64,000 nt of DNA. Origin: Tricholoma matsutake (lineage: Eukaryota > Basidiomycota > Agaricomycetes > Agaricales > Tricholomataceae). Below the pieces are notes generated by a model, which saw only the letters and a list, made by a program, of their open reading frames with translations, made no database searches and had not been told where the DNA came from. Below are positions 1 through 11,068 of this stretch, one piece after another. Position 1 is the first letter of the stretch. Each line of letters starts with the position of its first letter. A program made the position numbers and the translations under genes. Location: positions 1-64,000 of the forward strand of contig AP026550.1 of assembly GCA_026075535.2 (NCBI GenBank), read 5' to 3'.

Positions 1-172
1 CCACCCTAACCCTAACCCTAACCCCTAAACCTAACCCTAACCCTAACCCTAACCCTAACCCTAACCCTAACCCTAACCCTAACCCTAACCCTAACCCTAA
101 CCCTAACCCTAACCCTAACCCTAACCCTAACCCTAACCCTAACCCTAACCCTAACCCTAACCCTAACCCTAA
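1..172. repeat. Telomere, (CCCTAA)n / TTAGGG
   Basis: About 28 head-to-tail CCCTAA units with a few degenerate ones near base 24-33. The C-rich strand reads 5'->3' from the window start, as expected for a left chromosome end. TTAGGG is the usual telomere unit of filamentous fungi. There is no subtelomeric spacer: the array touches a disrupted coding sequence at 173. Confidence 0.97.
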
Positions 173-3100
173 GTAAGGAAATATCCTTGACTTTGCTGTT
201 TCCCTGCCATGCTGCTGGCTTAATATGATCTGCGCTATCGGGAATTGCTTTGGATTCACACAATACTGCATATAGCTTGAGGTGTCTGGGTGCTCGATCC
301 CAATGAGGATATTTTGCAAGGATGTTGGATACTTCAGTGGTGCAAGCCAAACGGGAAATTAGTTGCAAGATGTCCAAGTTTGCGTCATTTCCAACCATTG
401 TTCTGAGAATCCTGAACAGCTCCTCGAGTATGTCCATTCCCAGGAGGATAATGAAGAATTCACCATCCAGGTCGTCTATCTTGGCTTTGGCAACACAGAA
501 GATAATGTTCTTGATCATAATCATGAGATCAATGTAGAGATTTGTCGGAATAAGTTGCTTTCCACCCAATCTGTAGAGTGCAAGTGCGAGATGTGCAGCC
601 ACACTCAGATGCTCGATCTGTTCAGACAGTGACAGCTCGACACAGACGTAAGGAAAGACCATGTGAAATAAGAGCTTCCTGAGTAGCCATAATGCCTCCC
701 AAGATTTCATGAACCCTGAATTACAGTGGTTGGTATTGTGAGGTAAAGTCCAAATATCTTTCAACATATCAAGGGCCAGTTTGACGTCTTGCTGATCCTC
801 CAGATTGAATAAGGATCTAATATGGTCCACCGTCAAACCTTCAGAGCAAAACTGATCTATCGAGATATCCACTGTGATCCGGTGGCCATTGATTACGATG
901 CCACGATTTGGCCAAATAATAAGATTGTGCCACCTCTTGAAGATATGTTTCCAGTCCTTGTCACATGTGAGGTCATTGTTGCCAACATGGAGGTTTAAAA
1001 ACTTGAGATTCTGGAGCAATGGGAACAGTGGTGAAAGTGGTGATAATTCATGCTTGAATGTGAGTTGAATGAATGCAGATCCATGGCGAGTTTCACCATC
1101 TGATGCTATAGAAACGATTTGAAGGTTTGTTTTCTCTTGAAAGTTGTCGAGGACTGTCTGGACAAGCTTCAAATGCTCCTCGCCCGTCTCGTGCTTGCAG
1201 TCACCGGATACCAAGACAGGTCAAGCAGGATATATTCAATTGTCTTTGCAAAGGACATCCACAGCACTAATAGTTGCCTAAAATGGATTTTAGTAAGCCC
1301 AAAATGGAACTAAAGCGGAACCAAAAATGCTCCCACAGAATCAAAAATTGAAACATTCTCACCTCTGCAGCATAGTGAATCTCACCATCGTCTAGCTTCT
1401 TGAACAATTCCTCCATGTCCCCTTCATTGATGAATTCCATTGAAGCCTTGTGTGCATGCTCCCTGCAGACCCCAAGGAAATAATTTGACTTTGGATCCCA
1501 ATGGATCCTCTTTTCTGTGGCAAGTTTGTCAAACATGACAATAGCATGGACAGCTTTTGACTCATGGACTACATCCAGCACACTGCCAAATGTCGCTTCG
1601 ACATTTTTCTTAATCTCGTTGATTGTCGGCTGTCCAGGAGAAGGGACAATTGGTGGAACAGTTGAGTGGGCCCTTAGGTATGATACGCTCGGTGCACCAT
1701 TTGCTTGATGATTGATTTCTGCCACCCAATTACCAGCAAGCTTCCACATAAGCAATGCTTTCATATCCTCCTCTTCTGTAAAACTTTTCAGGTGGTAAAC
1801 CCCTTCAGCAGCTGCCATATACGAAGCCAAAAGTCCACGTGCTCCTTTCTTTTGATGAAGACCAATGTTGATCAGACGGTCAACATGACTAACTTTGCCA
1901 TTGGCAATTGCCATCAGCAGTCGCTTCTGGTCTGCCAATGCAATCGCTTTTGAAAGGAGTTTTCTTGCTTGGTTCAAGCCACGCATCCTATAGAACTCAA
2001 TATGCTGGTTCTTCCAGTAAAAGATCTCCTGGAGCCTGCTGAAGCTATGGTACATAAAAGGTGAGTTCTCATGAACCCCCTCCTCAATTCATGTGAGTAT
2101 CCCCTCAAGCATCTTGTTTTTGATCAGGTGTTGGCATGCATAACAGGAACCAGTCTCTGCTTCGATCTGTCCAGAGCAGCTTCATGCAAAGAGCATCATC
2201 ACACCGTTTTTCACCATCAAGTCCCATGGAAATACAAGTGTGTTGTGTAGCGCAAAAGGATAACAGGAATAGGGTGACTTTCCAACTGGTAGGTCGAGTG
2301 TATATCCCTTGCATGCGCCATCTGACATGCTCTTCTCTTGCAGAGTGTCCTCGAATTCAAACAGGTCCACATCAATGGCACATGGTCGTTCATCATTTCT
2401 CCCATGTTGTGATGTGCTAATGTCAGATGCAAGTTCCAGATCCTGTTCGGCTGCCACTGTGACGTTCAAAACCACCAGACTATGGCTGTAGCACCATAGG
2501 CCACTTCTGTGAGTTCTAATCTTATGTAAAATGGAAGGTGCTTACTTCTCTTCGAGAGCTGTCATTAGATACAATAGCTTGCCCTCAAACAGTGCTTCAT
2601 TGACCCCTTGTTTCACAATGAAGTACTTGGCAAAATCTGCTAGTCCATCAAGTCCCTTCCTTCCTCGGCAAATGATATTATCCATGTTCCCTTCCACTCC
2701 CCACCCAAATGCCGACTTCAGGATCTTGTTGACTACCTCCTCCCATAGTTCACCACTCGGAATACTTGTATCATTGAAATCACTTGGTCTTGCACTGAAT
2801 ATGGTGACCGCATCATAATCTGATGCCTTCAGGGATAGTTTCCGGTAGGTTGTTGATGAGATACTGGAACCTCTCGAGAAAGCTGCTGGAAGCCGGCTCG
2901 ACTTCAGGTTTTGATGGTGATACTGCTCCCTCACACTGAGCATTTGTCGCAGTGACAGCTGCAGTGTTGGTATCCTTTTCTGGGGCGAAGCTATTGCTGG
3001 GAATGGGTTCTGGATTTCTGACTGTCAAGGGAATGTGTGTGGTTTTTGGTTTCTTGAAGAAGTCGAGTAGCGATCTGTTCCTCTTTTGCTTCTGACTCTG

Positions 3101-3412
3101 AAGTTCTTCCTTAGCATGCTTCACCTTGTTCTCCTGACATACTTTCTTTCTGCGATGTCGTTTTTCAAGGTTTGCGAGCCCAACTGTGCCACAGTTTATG
3201 CATGTCAGGCAATCAGGACATATTGTGTATCCCTCAGCATCAAGGACGCCCAGTGTGGTATTCTGGGCTATATGTCAAAGGCAGTTGATATGATGATTGT
3301 GTAGACATACCTCTGTAATTGCAGTAGTTTCCATTTGCTTTCGTATGAAGCACCCAGAGCATTCAATGTTGGCTTTTCGGATTTCTTGTTCCAAATTGGA
3401 AATCCGACCCAT
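173..3412 (-). pseudogene. P-element/THAP9-like transposase family pseudogene, truncated by telomere
   Basis: Exons read by eye on the minus strand: 3412-3311 (ATG at 3412), 3262-2546, 2506-1363, 1277-173. The introns of 48, 39 and 85 bp all have GT...AG ends and keep the frame. The N-terminus has Cys clusters (ECSGC; CPDCLTCINCG) and a basic stretch. The core has the pattern of P-superfamily transposases: VMFDKLATEKRIHWD, ASDGETRHG, TCDKDWKHIFKRW, and ILEELFRILRTMVGNDAN as the acidic end. The family (abundant in agaricomycetes) is recognised; the link to P/THAP9 is inference. Damage: a 1-bp insertion near 2826, four in-frame TGA (1221-1223, 1236-1238, 2089-2091, 2182-2184), and loss of the C-terminus, where the frame runs straight into TTAGGG repeats after VKDISLL. 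Confidence 0.7.
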
Positions 3413-3635
3413 ATTGCTTTTTGAAATTGAAATTATACTGTTTCTTTGGTCTCTACTTGGGCTCTACTACTGTAAATATTGTGCATATATGACTGGTATG
3501 TGATTTGTGAGTCTCGAAATACCTCAAATTCATGTTTTGAGGATACACTCTGGAGGCTTCCTTTTTTTTTTTTGCGGCCTCCGGTGGGACTAACTAACCG
3601 GCCCCCAGTCTGGCATTCTAATTCTGGAAGCCCCT
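3304..3635. repeat. Dispersed duplicate, copy 1 (partner 47733-48065)
   Basis: About 331 bp, nearly identical to 47733-48065 in the same orientation. It holds the first exon and donor site of the P-like gene, about 130 bp upstream of its ATG, a poly(T) run near 3557, and a GC-rich end. Similarity stops within the run of C after GGAAG. Read on the minus strand, the poly(T) is a poly(A) following the GC-rich segment. Confidence 0.85.
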
Positions 3636-4077
3636 TGTGAAATTCCTGAGAAATTGAGGCAGACAAAGCATAAAAGGGTCCTGTGACAACTGGTGGACAC
3701 ATTGAATGGGTGTCTATGTGGATCGGTCCTCAGCAGTTCACTGAATGGGGTCGTCAAATGCAGACAAGCCGGCTGTGAGACTCAATGGGTGAGTACATGT
3801 CTCATGGGTGCTGCCAGTGATTGACTTTCTGACTCACGGTACACATCTAGTATCACCTCCTGTGTGTTGGATTGGAGCGAGAGCCACAAACTTGGTTGTG
3901 CATGGCTTGTGAGGCATTGACGCAGGGGAAAGCGCCAATGATGATGATGTCATATTTCCTTATTTAGACATGTTCCTGATTATGTAAGTTAGTTAGTCCA
4001 GCTTAATTCGTCTTAGCAAAAAAATCAACCCCAGGTCTTTTTTTTCAATGCAGCACCCCCTTGGGTGAATCATCTCA
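3636..4077. other. No gene seen
   Basis: Unique-looking sequence with no ORF, intron or repeat that I can assign. It lies between the end of the dispersed duplicate and the TAAG-rich repeat. Confidence 0.6.
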
Positions 4078-4325
4078 CATCAGGAAAATCCAATGTCGAC
4101 TTATTGCACTTATTGTCTCCTTATTTGCTCCTTATTTTACTTATGGTCAAAATTAAGCAGCATTAAGTAAATTGCCGGTTAAGCAGATCTTGCTTAGAAT
4201 AAGCCAATAAGGAGGGTCTCTTGCTTAATCTGCTTATTTCTCCCCTTATTTCGCTACTTAGCACCCTTATTGGCAAGAATCTAGGGAATGAAATATGACC
4301 TGCCCTCATGTCCATCAGGAAAATA
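4078..4325. repeat. TAAG-rich repeat, left copy of an inverted pair
   Basis: Starts with ATCAGGAAAATCCAA and carries many TTAAGCA / CTTATT words; it ends with CCTCATGTCCATCAGGAAAA (4304-4323). The reverse complement of 8816-9075 begins with the same 20-mer and has the same word structure, so the two form a long imperfect inverted pair about 4.5 kb apart. They could be terminal repeats of one element or two insertions of one family. Confidence 0.55.
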
Positions 4326-4900
4326 TAGATTTTTCTTACCAGCACTTTTTAAGCACCATTAAGCTAATAGTCACAGTCATTAAGTCACGACCAATTAGAT
4401 TGATAAGTAGTAGAAAGTAATCTATGTTTACTAGTACTAAGTCAACTTTTCATGATTGTAATCCACTCTTGACTACAGTTACTAATAAGTCATTATAAAA
4501 TCATCCAAATATTTCAAAATCACTATTTACTACTAGTAGTATGTTGGCCACAGCTTACTGATATTGCCGGAGACTTGGCAGACCTTACTATTAACCTGTA
4601 AATACAACATTAGTTGACACTGTCCATACATTGACTAACAACAGGACTTACAAAAATTGTGAGTGTAACAAGCAAAGTCATTATACTTCTCATACAGTAG
4701 GCAAGGGAAGTTGTTTGGTTGTGTTGTGCATGAAAACTGCAAGGCATGAAAGTAGGTGTCCACTATATTGCATCCCAAATTTTCGTGCACCAAGGTCCAT
4801 ACAAACTCATTACAAATTGTTACTGATTTCATTACAAGTTATTAGTGACTTGGTTACAAACTTCATTACAAATTGTTATGAACTTTTTACTTACTTTAAT

Positions 4901-5264
4901 ACAGACTTCATTACAAAATACCTCTTTACAATGTTTATTATATATACAAACAATGTAGTAAATGAGCACTCACACCTTTATTTCGGCCCCTCAGCTAGTC
5001 TCATCCTCTTTTAAAACATAATATCTGGTAGGATGAGTTCTATAAATATATTAGAGAGCCTAGGGACCATTTCCCCCATCAAAATCGGTCGGGAATGGTC
5101 CCTAGGCTCTCTAATATATTTATAGAACTCATCCTACCAGATATTATGTTTTAAAAGAGGATGAGACTAGCTGAGGGGCCGAAATAAAGGTGTGAGTGCT
5201 CATTTACTACATTGTTTGTATATATAATAAACATTGTAATAAGGTGTTTTGTAATGAAGTCTGT
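4901..5264. repeat. Large near-perfect palindrome (foldback)
   Basis: Left arm 4901-5071 and right arm 5094-5264, 171 bp each, are reverse complements with about three mismatches, around a 22-base loop (5072-5093). No ORF of note lies inside. It may be a foldback or MITE-type element, or an inverted duplication made by fork switching. The single-stranded form would make a very stable hairpin. Confidence 0.9.
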
Positions 5265-5571
5265 AACAAGTCAATAATAGTTGATACTGAAGCCTAGCTA
5301 TAATATTATTGCTTTGAATTATATTTACTAAATGTTGTAGCTCTTGTAGTGCACAAATACAGTGATTTTCATGCTTTTTCATACTGTATACTTGAAGAAA
5401 ACACTTAAAATATTATTATTTTGAGATAAAAAGTTTTATATGCTATTTATCTATAGGTTCTTCACCTAAAACTAAGTCAGAAAGTCATTGTGGAAGTCAC
5501 AAAGTAAGCTACAAGACAGGAGTATACTGTCTCAGAGCAAATTTGCTCATGTTTACAAATATCAGAAACTG

Positions 5572-5838
5572 TCAAGTGTTATGCAAAGCACTGTAATTAG
5601 GCTCTAAGCAAAATAAGTAAAATAAGTAGATCATTGGTTTTCCTGATGCATCCCGTGTGATTACATACTCCTTCTTGAAGTCCTCCCAAATCTGCTGTCC
5701 AGCATGTTTTTCTTCAATATGTGCAGGCATGTTATATGACCAGATGACGTGGGTGTCACACACTTGCCTACAACCTTTAGGCTGTTGTAAGTGACAAATG
5801 TGACACCATATCGGCCGGTTGGTACTGGGATCTGGCAA
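5572..5838 (-). pseudogene. Fragment with a C2H2-like zinc-finger motif
   Basis: An 88-codon frame containing CHICHLQQPKGCRQVC, then WSYNMPAHIEEKHAG. The spacing C-x2-C ... H-x4-H and the words around it resemble the zinc-finger segment found in agaricomycete transposon-related proteins (..WRYNLxxHxxxKH). It has no complete upstream or downstream partner. It is probably a leftover of a transposase gene; the function of the whole cannot be given. Confidence 0.4.
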
Positions 5839-5927
5839 AGTTGGTGTGAGGGAGGCTGTGAGGCTAAATTTGACAAATGATGGGCAGTTGTATGACTCTG
5901 GAACCTCAACTTTTTTTTTTCTTGATC

Positions 5928-6125
5928 AGGTCAATGAGGGACAATGGGACAAGACAACAGAACAATGAGATGATGAGACAATGGGACAATGCAACTACAA
6001 GATGAAGGGACAATGAGACAACAGGACAACAGGAAGATGGGACAATGAGACAACAGGAAAATGGGGGAAGGGGGTGACAATGCAGGATGCAACAACAGGA
6101 GGGGAGTGATGACACAAGATAATGG
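5928..6125. repeat. Degenerate short tandem repeat, GACAATGAGACAACAGG type
   Basis: Roughly 200 bp made of variants of GGGACAATG / GAGACAACAG on the plus strand. The minus-strand Leu/Ser/Cys-rich ORFs across it are by-products of the repeat. Confidence 0.75.
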
Positions 6126-8219
6126 GCCCAAATGACGACTAGAGTCATTTGGGTTCAGGTAATTTTTCTTAACTTTGTTTCTTATTTTGTAAAATGTACA
6201 TAGTTAGTTTAAATGCAATATACTTGGAGTTATGGGTATGAAAATTCACTACTAAAAGTAGGAAACTGATAATGAAACTATACAAAGTGGATGAATAACT
6301 GCCATTCTTCCACTCTGAAAAAATTCAACCTGGACAGAAGGTTGTTTTTTGCCCTTGGTGCTATGAAAAACATCCCATAATTGGAGGGAGTCTCCTGGTG
6401 TGAATTACCCCATTTAGAAGATGGAAGTCATCCACAGGGACAAATTCAATGGGGTATGAATACGGACAAATTTCGAGGTGTTTTCAACCCTTTGATTCAT
6501 CCCTTCTGAGGGGGAATTTTCACAACTTTTAGAGTATCTTTTTCTCTGAAAAACAGATGATTTTTATTCTTTTTCAATGGGCCATAAAAGATGAAAATTC
6601 TACTTAAAATAGATTACTTTCTACTCAATTCCTTCACCTTAGTGGCTGAAATACTGCATGATTTTCCACATCCATGGGACTCACAGTGTTAGGTTCAAGT
6701 AAGTACTATGCATCTGACTCCGTTCTGAACATAACTGACCTGCACTAGCTACAAGATGAAGAAAAATAGCCAGACTGCAGACAGCATCACAACATACACA
6801 TTCTACTGTGCTGACAGAAACAGGGATGTGACGGGCACATATGACAATGGATTGGTACAAGTGCAGTGGCTGGTTGTTTGTGATGCTTGATGGTACTCCC
6901 TATACAGATATATCAATATCTGATGATGTCACAAAAGACATAGAACAGTTAAAGGACCTAACAGTGGGAAAGGTTAGCATCATTTTAGTTCAATGGGTTC
7001 AAGACTACAGTACTAGATTTGGAAGGCTATTTTGAAAAAATATCCCACAACTGATTTAACACAGAAGCAGGTCTATGCATGCTGGGCCCACCTTCATGAG
7101 TCAACTTGGTGGCTGGACGATGAGTGCAATAAATCCCTGAAGGCTGTCATAAACCTTTCAACCTCTTGAAGTTCACCAAAGGTCCACTATTCCTCATTAA
7201 GCCTGCTTAGTACTGATAACTTAGCTGATGCTGACCTGCCAAGCCATTTCAAACTCTGCCCAGTGTGTTGTCCAATGCACCTGTGCTCATCTTCACCTTT
7301 GAAAGAACTCTTGAAGTGACCAAGGAAAAAAAAAAGTCACACTTGGTGGCTTCTCATAGTGGAATGGCATGACATGCCCTATTATAATATATTATTAATA
7401 CACACATGGTCCCAAAAACAAACAAAAAAGTGAATGCATTGATTCCACCTCATGAAAGTGCAATAAGAAAGAAAAGTGCCCAGAACTTATCAAGCTGGAG
7501 TGGCCCACAGATGCACCCTCAACATAACATACAGCTCCCATGCAATAGATGGGGGATGTGCACCTCATCAGCAAGAACACATGCTACTGTCAGAACTTTT
7601 GTGACTTTTTTCTGGTGCACCAGCTGAAAAGTTCAGAAAGTGCCACAAGTCCGCAAGCACCAGTGCCACCAGCTCAAGAAGCTCATAAATTGCATGCTAT
7701 TCAGAATTATAACTAGCTTGTGAGCTAGTTGTGCAGCTACTACTAGCTATAAGATATCCCATGCAGTACATAGAGTTGCCAAATTATTGATGTGGTAAAA
7801 AATGAGCAGGAAAATAGTTTTTTTTTACTTAAGCACTTCTCAGACAATTCAAGCATGTTCAGAGGTTTGAGGTTATGCTCGCAGTGTCATTGGGGAGCCA
7901 GAGAAAGCTGAGGGGATAAACTGATGAAAAGAAGGAACAATTTGCGATGTTAGCTTTATTGCTTGATATGTATATTACAGAAAGACAATAACTTACCGTG
8001 GTAGAATATTGCTGGGAATATGGGGAGAAAAAATGAGCAGGAATTGGTAGGGTTAAAATGTAAAACCTGCCAACAAAGGGAACTTGGTTTGTGAGCTAGA
8101 TGACCTAGATTCAAATCTAAGAATGCCTAAAAGAGCTGCATACATTCTTGGTAGAGTTGTCAGTGGTAAAAGGCCCATTTAAAACATGAAATCAGCAGGA
8201 GTGTGGTTGACAAGATGTT
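6126..8219. other. AT-rich stretch, no gene assigned
   Basis: Only short ORFs (64-73 codons at 6841-7035 and 7406-7627) without recognisable motifs. The composition matches the decayed element sequence around it. I see no RNA gene or clear repeat. Confidence 0.5.
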
Positions 8220-8640
8220 CCGGGGCAAGTTGACAAGGTTGGCGAGGAGGCCTCACTCCACCACCGCCACGAGCCACTGCTCGTAGGGTAGGATGGACAA
8301 GGATGGCTGGGACAGCAAGGATGACCCACAACAACGACAGGGGCAAGCGAGAGTGAGAGGAGCAAGATGATTACAAATACCACCACCACCACAATGAGGA
8401 CAATGAGTGGACATGAACAGGGCCAATGGCGACGAGGAGGAGAAGACTAGCAGGGGAACCACGATGGCCACCACAACAACAGCACCCCAAACCACTGCTG
8501 TGAGCAACTGCTCGCTGGGTGGAAACAGGGAGCACTGAGGAGGGACAACGACAACAGGGTGGACAACGAAGCAGCGGGAATGAGATGAGTCAGATAGATG
8601 GGGACAATGGGAGGGCATGACTGAGATAGCAGGACATTGC
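8220..8640. repeat. Low-complexity GA/CA-rich degenerate repeat
   Basis: Repeated GACAA, CCACCA and GAGGAG words. Overlapping minus-strand ORFs here are simple Val/Pro/Ser-rich translations and are not believed. Confidence 0.6.
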
Positions 8641-8815
8641 TGATGATGGGGGCTGCATCACAACCCCCCTCTCCTGCATGGGGCCCCTCATGTTGTGTGA
8701 GGGGGAGTATATTTTGTAATACTCGCCTCCTTGTGAGGAGGGTTAGTTAACGGTTATGATGTATGTACACCTAAATATATAATTTTACTTTTATGCTTAT
8801 TACTTCTGCTGAAAT

Positions 8816-9075
8816 GTCTCCTTAATTTCCTTATTGACATGACTAGGCAACCCCCTAAGCAATTAAGTAGAAAAATAAGCATGAATAAGGAGAAATTAAG
8901 CAAAATTAAGCAGATTATGCAAACAACCCTACTTATTCCAAGGAAAATTTCCTTATTTTAAGGAACATCTCCTTAACAGTTATTTGCTTAATCCTGCTTA
9001 ATTTCCACTTTAAGCAACAATAAGGAGAGATTAAGTAGAATAAGTAAGTGTTGGATTTTCCTGATGGACATGAGG
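8816..9075. repeat. TAAG-rich repeat, right copy of the inverted pair
   Basis: Many AATAAGC / TTAAGCA words. It ends with the reverse complement of the 4304-4323 motif at 9056-9075. See the left copy at 4078-4325. Confidence 0.55.
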
Positions 9076-9440
9076 TAGGGATGGGAAGCAAGTATGCGAA
9101 TGAAGTGCAAAGTGATTTCGCAATGTCCGAAGTTGGTTTGTGGGGTTCGAAGGACTTTGTAGAACTTTGGACAACTTTGTAGGACTTTGTAGGACTCCTT
9201 TCCAATGTTCCCCTTACAGTACCAGACATTATTAAGACAGTTCTCAGATGAATAAGAGCCATAAGAGATTTGTCATTTTTCTGATGCTCCAAACCTGCTT
9301 ATTCACACTGTTTAACTCTCTATCTTCCATTCTATTCCAATTTCATTCATTATTTGTTAATTCCCACTCTTCACTTGCCCCCTCCAAGTCTCAATATCAA
9401 CATGTCCACCTCCTCACCCACTGTGACACCCAAAACACAA

Positions 9441-9712
9441 ATTGTTGGAGTGAGTGGTTGAACCCATGAGAACATGCGAGATAATCTTGCTTACTCATCC
9501 TATTCTATATTTGGAATTCTTACCTACAGACTCGAGAGTAGTAGAACATACTAGTAAAATAGTCAAGTAGTATAAAAGTTGGACATTGGTAGTATACAAG
9601 AAAAGAATTAATTCTATTTTACCCACTGCGTGAGACCTTGCCGCCATTAGGTTATGGGCCCTGCAAGGTCATAAAGAACAGACAATTATCTTACTCCACA
9701 TTCACCCTCATC
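9441..9712 (+). repeat. Possible 5' LTR remnant of a copia-like element
   Basis: Begins TGTTGGAGTGAG and ends ...CCCTCATCA just upstream of the copia-like Gag fragment, so a TG...CA frame is possible. No second LTR was found in the window, so the limits are a guess. Confidence 0.3.
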
Positions 9713-9799
9713 AATCTTTGATCATATCAATACCAAATCAGTATGTTGGAAGAATCATTGTACACATCGGGATCATACCAGATGGAGTTACTGAAGGCC

Positions 9800-10111
9800 C
9801 ACAATTGGATGCCATGGAAGTGAAGGATGCTTGCCATGCTCTGGGACCTTGGACTGGAGAAATATATTGCAAAGGATGCAAAAACTCCAGAATTAGCAGA
9901 CAAAGCCAATCTGACAACTGCAGAGCTAGAGGAGCAGAAGAAGTGGAGGGATGGTGATGCAAAAGCATGTACACATATCGAGTTGGTGATCGGTGATGCA
10001 GAAATGATTCACATCAGTGGTGCTGACAGTGCGAGAGAAATGTGGGATCAGCTGGCTCTCATGCCATGTCTGTGTCACAATTTGGACTGGGAAGAGAGGC
10101 GGGCAGAATAG
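9800..10111 (+). pseudogene. Copia-like Gag fragment
   Basis: Plus-strand frame with WMPWK*RMLAMLWDLGLEKYIA, a linker rich in Ala/Thr/Glu, then KKWRDGDAKACTHIELVIGDAEMI and SAREMWDQLALM. This is the order of the N-terminal Gag domain of Ty1/copia elements (UBN2/DUF4219 type): W..W, a helix, then ..A..I...., ..A...W..L. A stop interrupts the start. Zinc knuckle, protease, integrase and RT do not follow, so only a stub of the element is left. Confidence 0.6.
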
Positions 10112-11068
10112 TACGGCAGTGACTAGAACATAGTGCCGGAGCAGCATGGGGATTAGCAGAAGGTTGGGTGAACACCGTAGACTATAACGGGACTTAACGG
10201 TCTTGGCTTCAACCACTTTCCCAATAGGGTTGCACCTCTTGTTCGTTTCCAGGGCTGACCTGGATTTCACAGGGGAGAACAGAGGATGATTGAGGCAGCA
10301 AGGAGTTCCGTGATGAAGCAGGAACTTAGTGCTCAACAGTATCAACGGAGAAGTCCTAGGCAGACACAGGGATGAACACGAACTGAGATATTCATAGTGG
10401 ATTATCAGATGGGGCATACAAGCAATGTATGGCATACTTATATACTGTAGCAGAATATGGCAGACAACCATAAGTAATGCAAATAGTAGCAGATGTGAAA
10501 TAGTAATAAGATAAGGACGGGGAGGCATATGGAAGGATGAATGACAAAAGGATAAGGCATGAACATGCAGAAGGATAAACGAACTCCCATATGTAATAGC
10601 GAAACGGCATAATGAACAGTGGACAACAGTGCCAGTGGTGACACCGTAAGATTTTTGCGGAACGCATGAGTAGCATCGGTGAATAGGTAGATGCGAGCGC
10701 GTAATGGCGGTGGGATTGCACAGGAAATGGCGGAATAGTGGCGGAGTTGAGACATGGAAGTGTCGAATGGCTAGTTGGACTTTGGTTATGGCACAGTGAT
10801 GTTTGGGACATAACAGTCTGGGACAATCCAGAGCCCAATTTGGAAATGACTAAGACATGATGACAGTACTTTTTTTCATCTGTATTTCATCATCCCAGAG
10901 CCTAAAATGGCTCTGGCTTCACTGCCACTTTGATTACTAATCATTACCAAGCTGTGCACAAAGCTGTTAAACATATTTCTCAGCATTATTCCAGTGTCAA
11001 CTGCTTGTTGAACGTGCTGTAAATTGGTACAATGCCTGCTGGAAAGCCTGAAGGGTCTAGAAATAAGT
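10112..11068. other. No gene assigned
   Basis: CpG is more common between 10620 and 10800 than nearby. Long minus-strand ORFs at 9926-10838 overlap in several frames without motifs. A retroelement or solo-LTR remnant is possible, but no repeat partner is present in the window. Confidence 0.4.

Noticed and set aside
18..172. Coding frame through the telomere (Arg-Val repeats)
   Set aside because: It is only the translation of TTAGGG; the real coding part ends at about 173.
8253..8618. 121-codon minus-strand ORF
   Set aside because: Val/Ser/His-rich translation of a low-complexity repeat, with no motif.
9926..10838. Long minus-strand ORFs of 105-200 codons
   Set aside because: They overlap in several frames, have no domain, and the copia-like Gag on the plus strand overlaps the first one.
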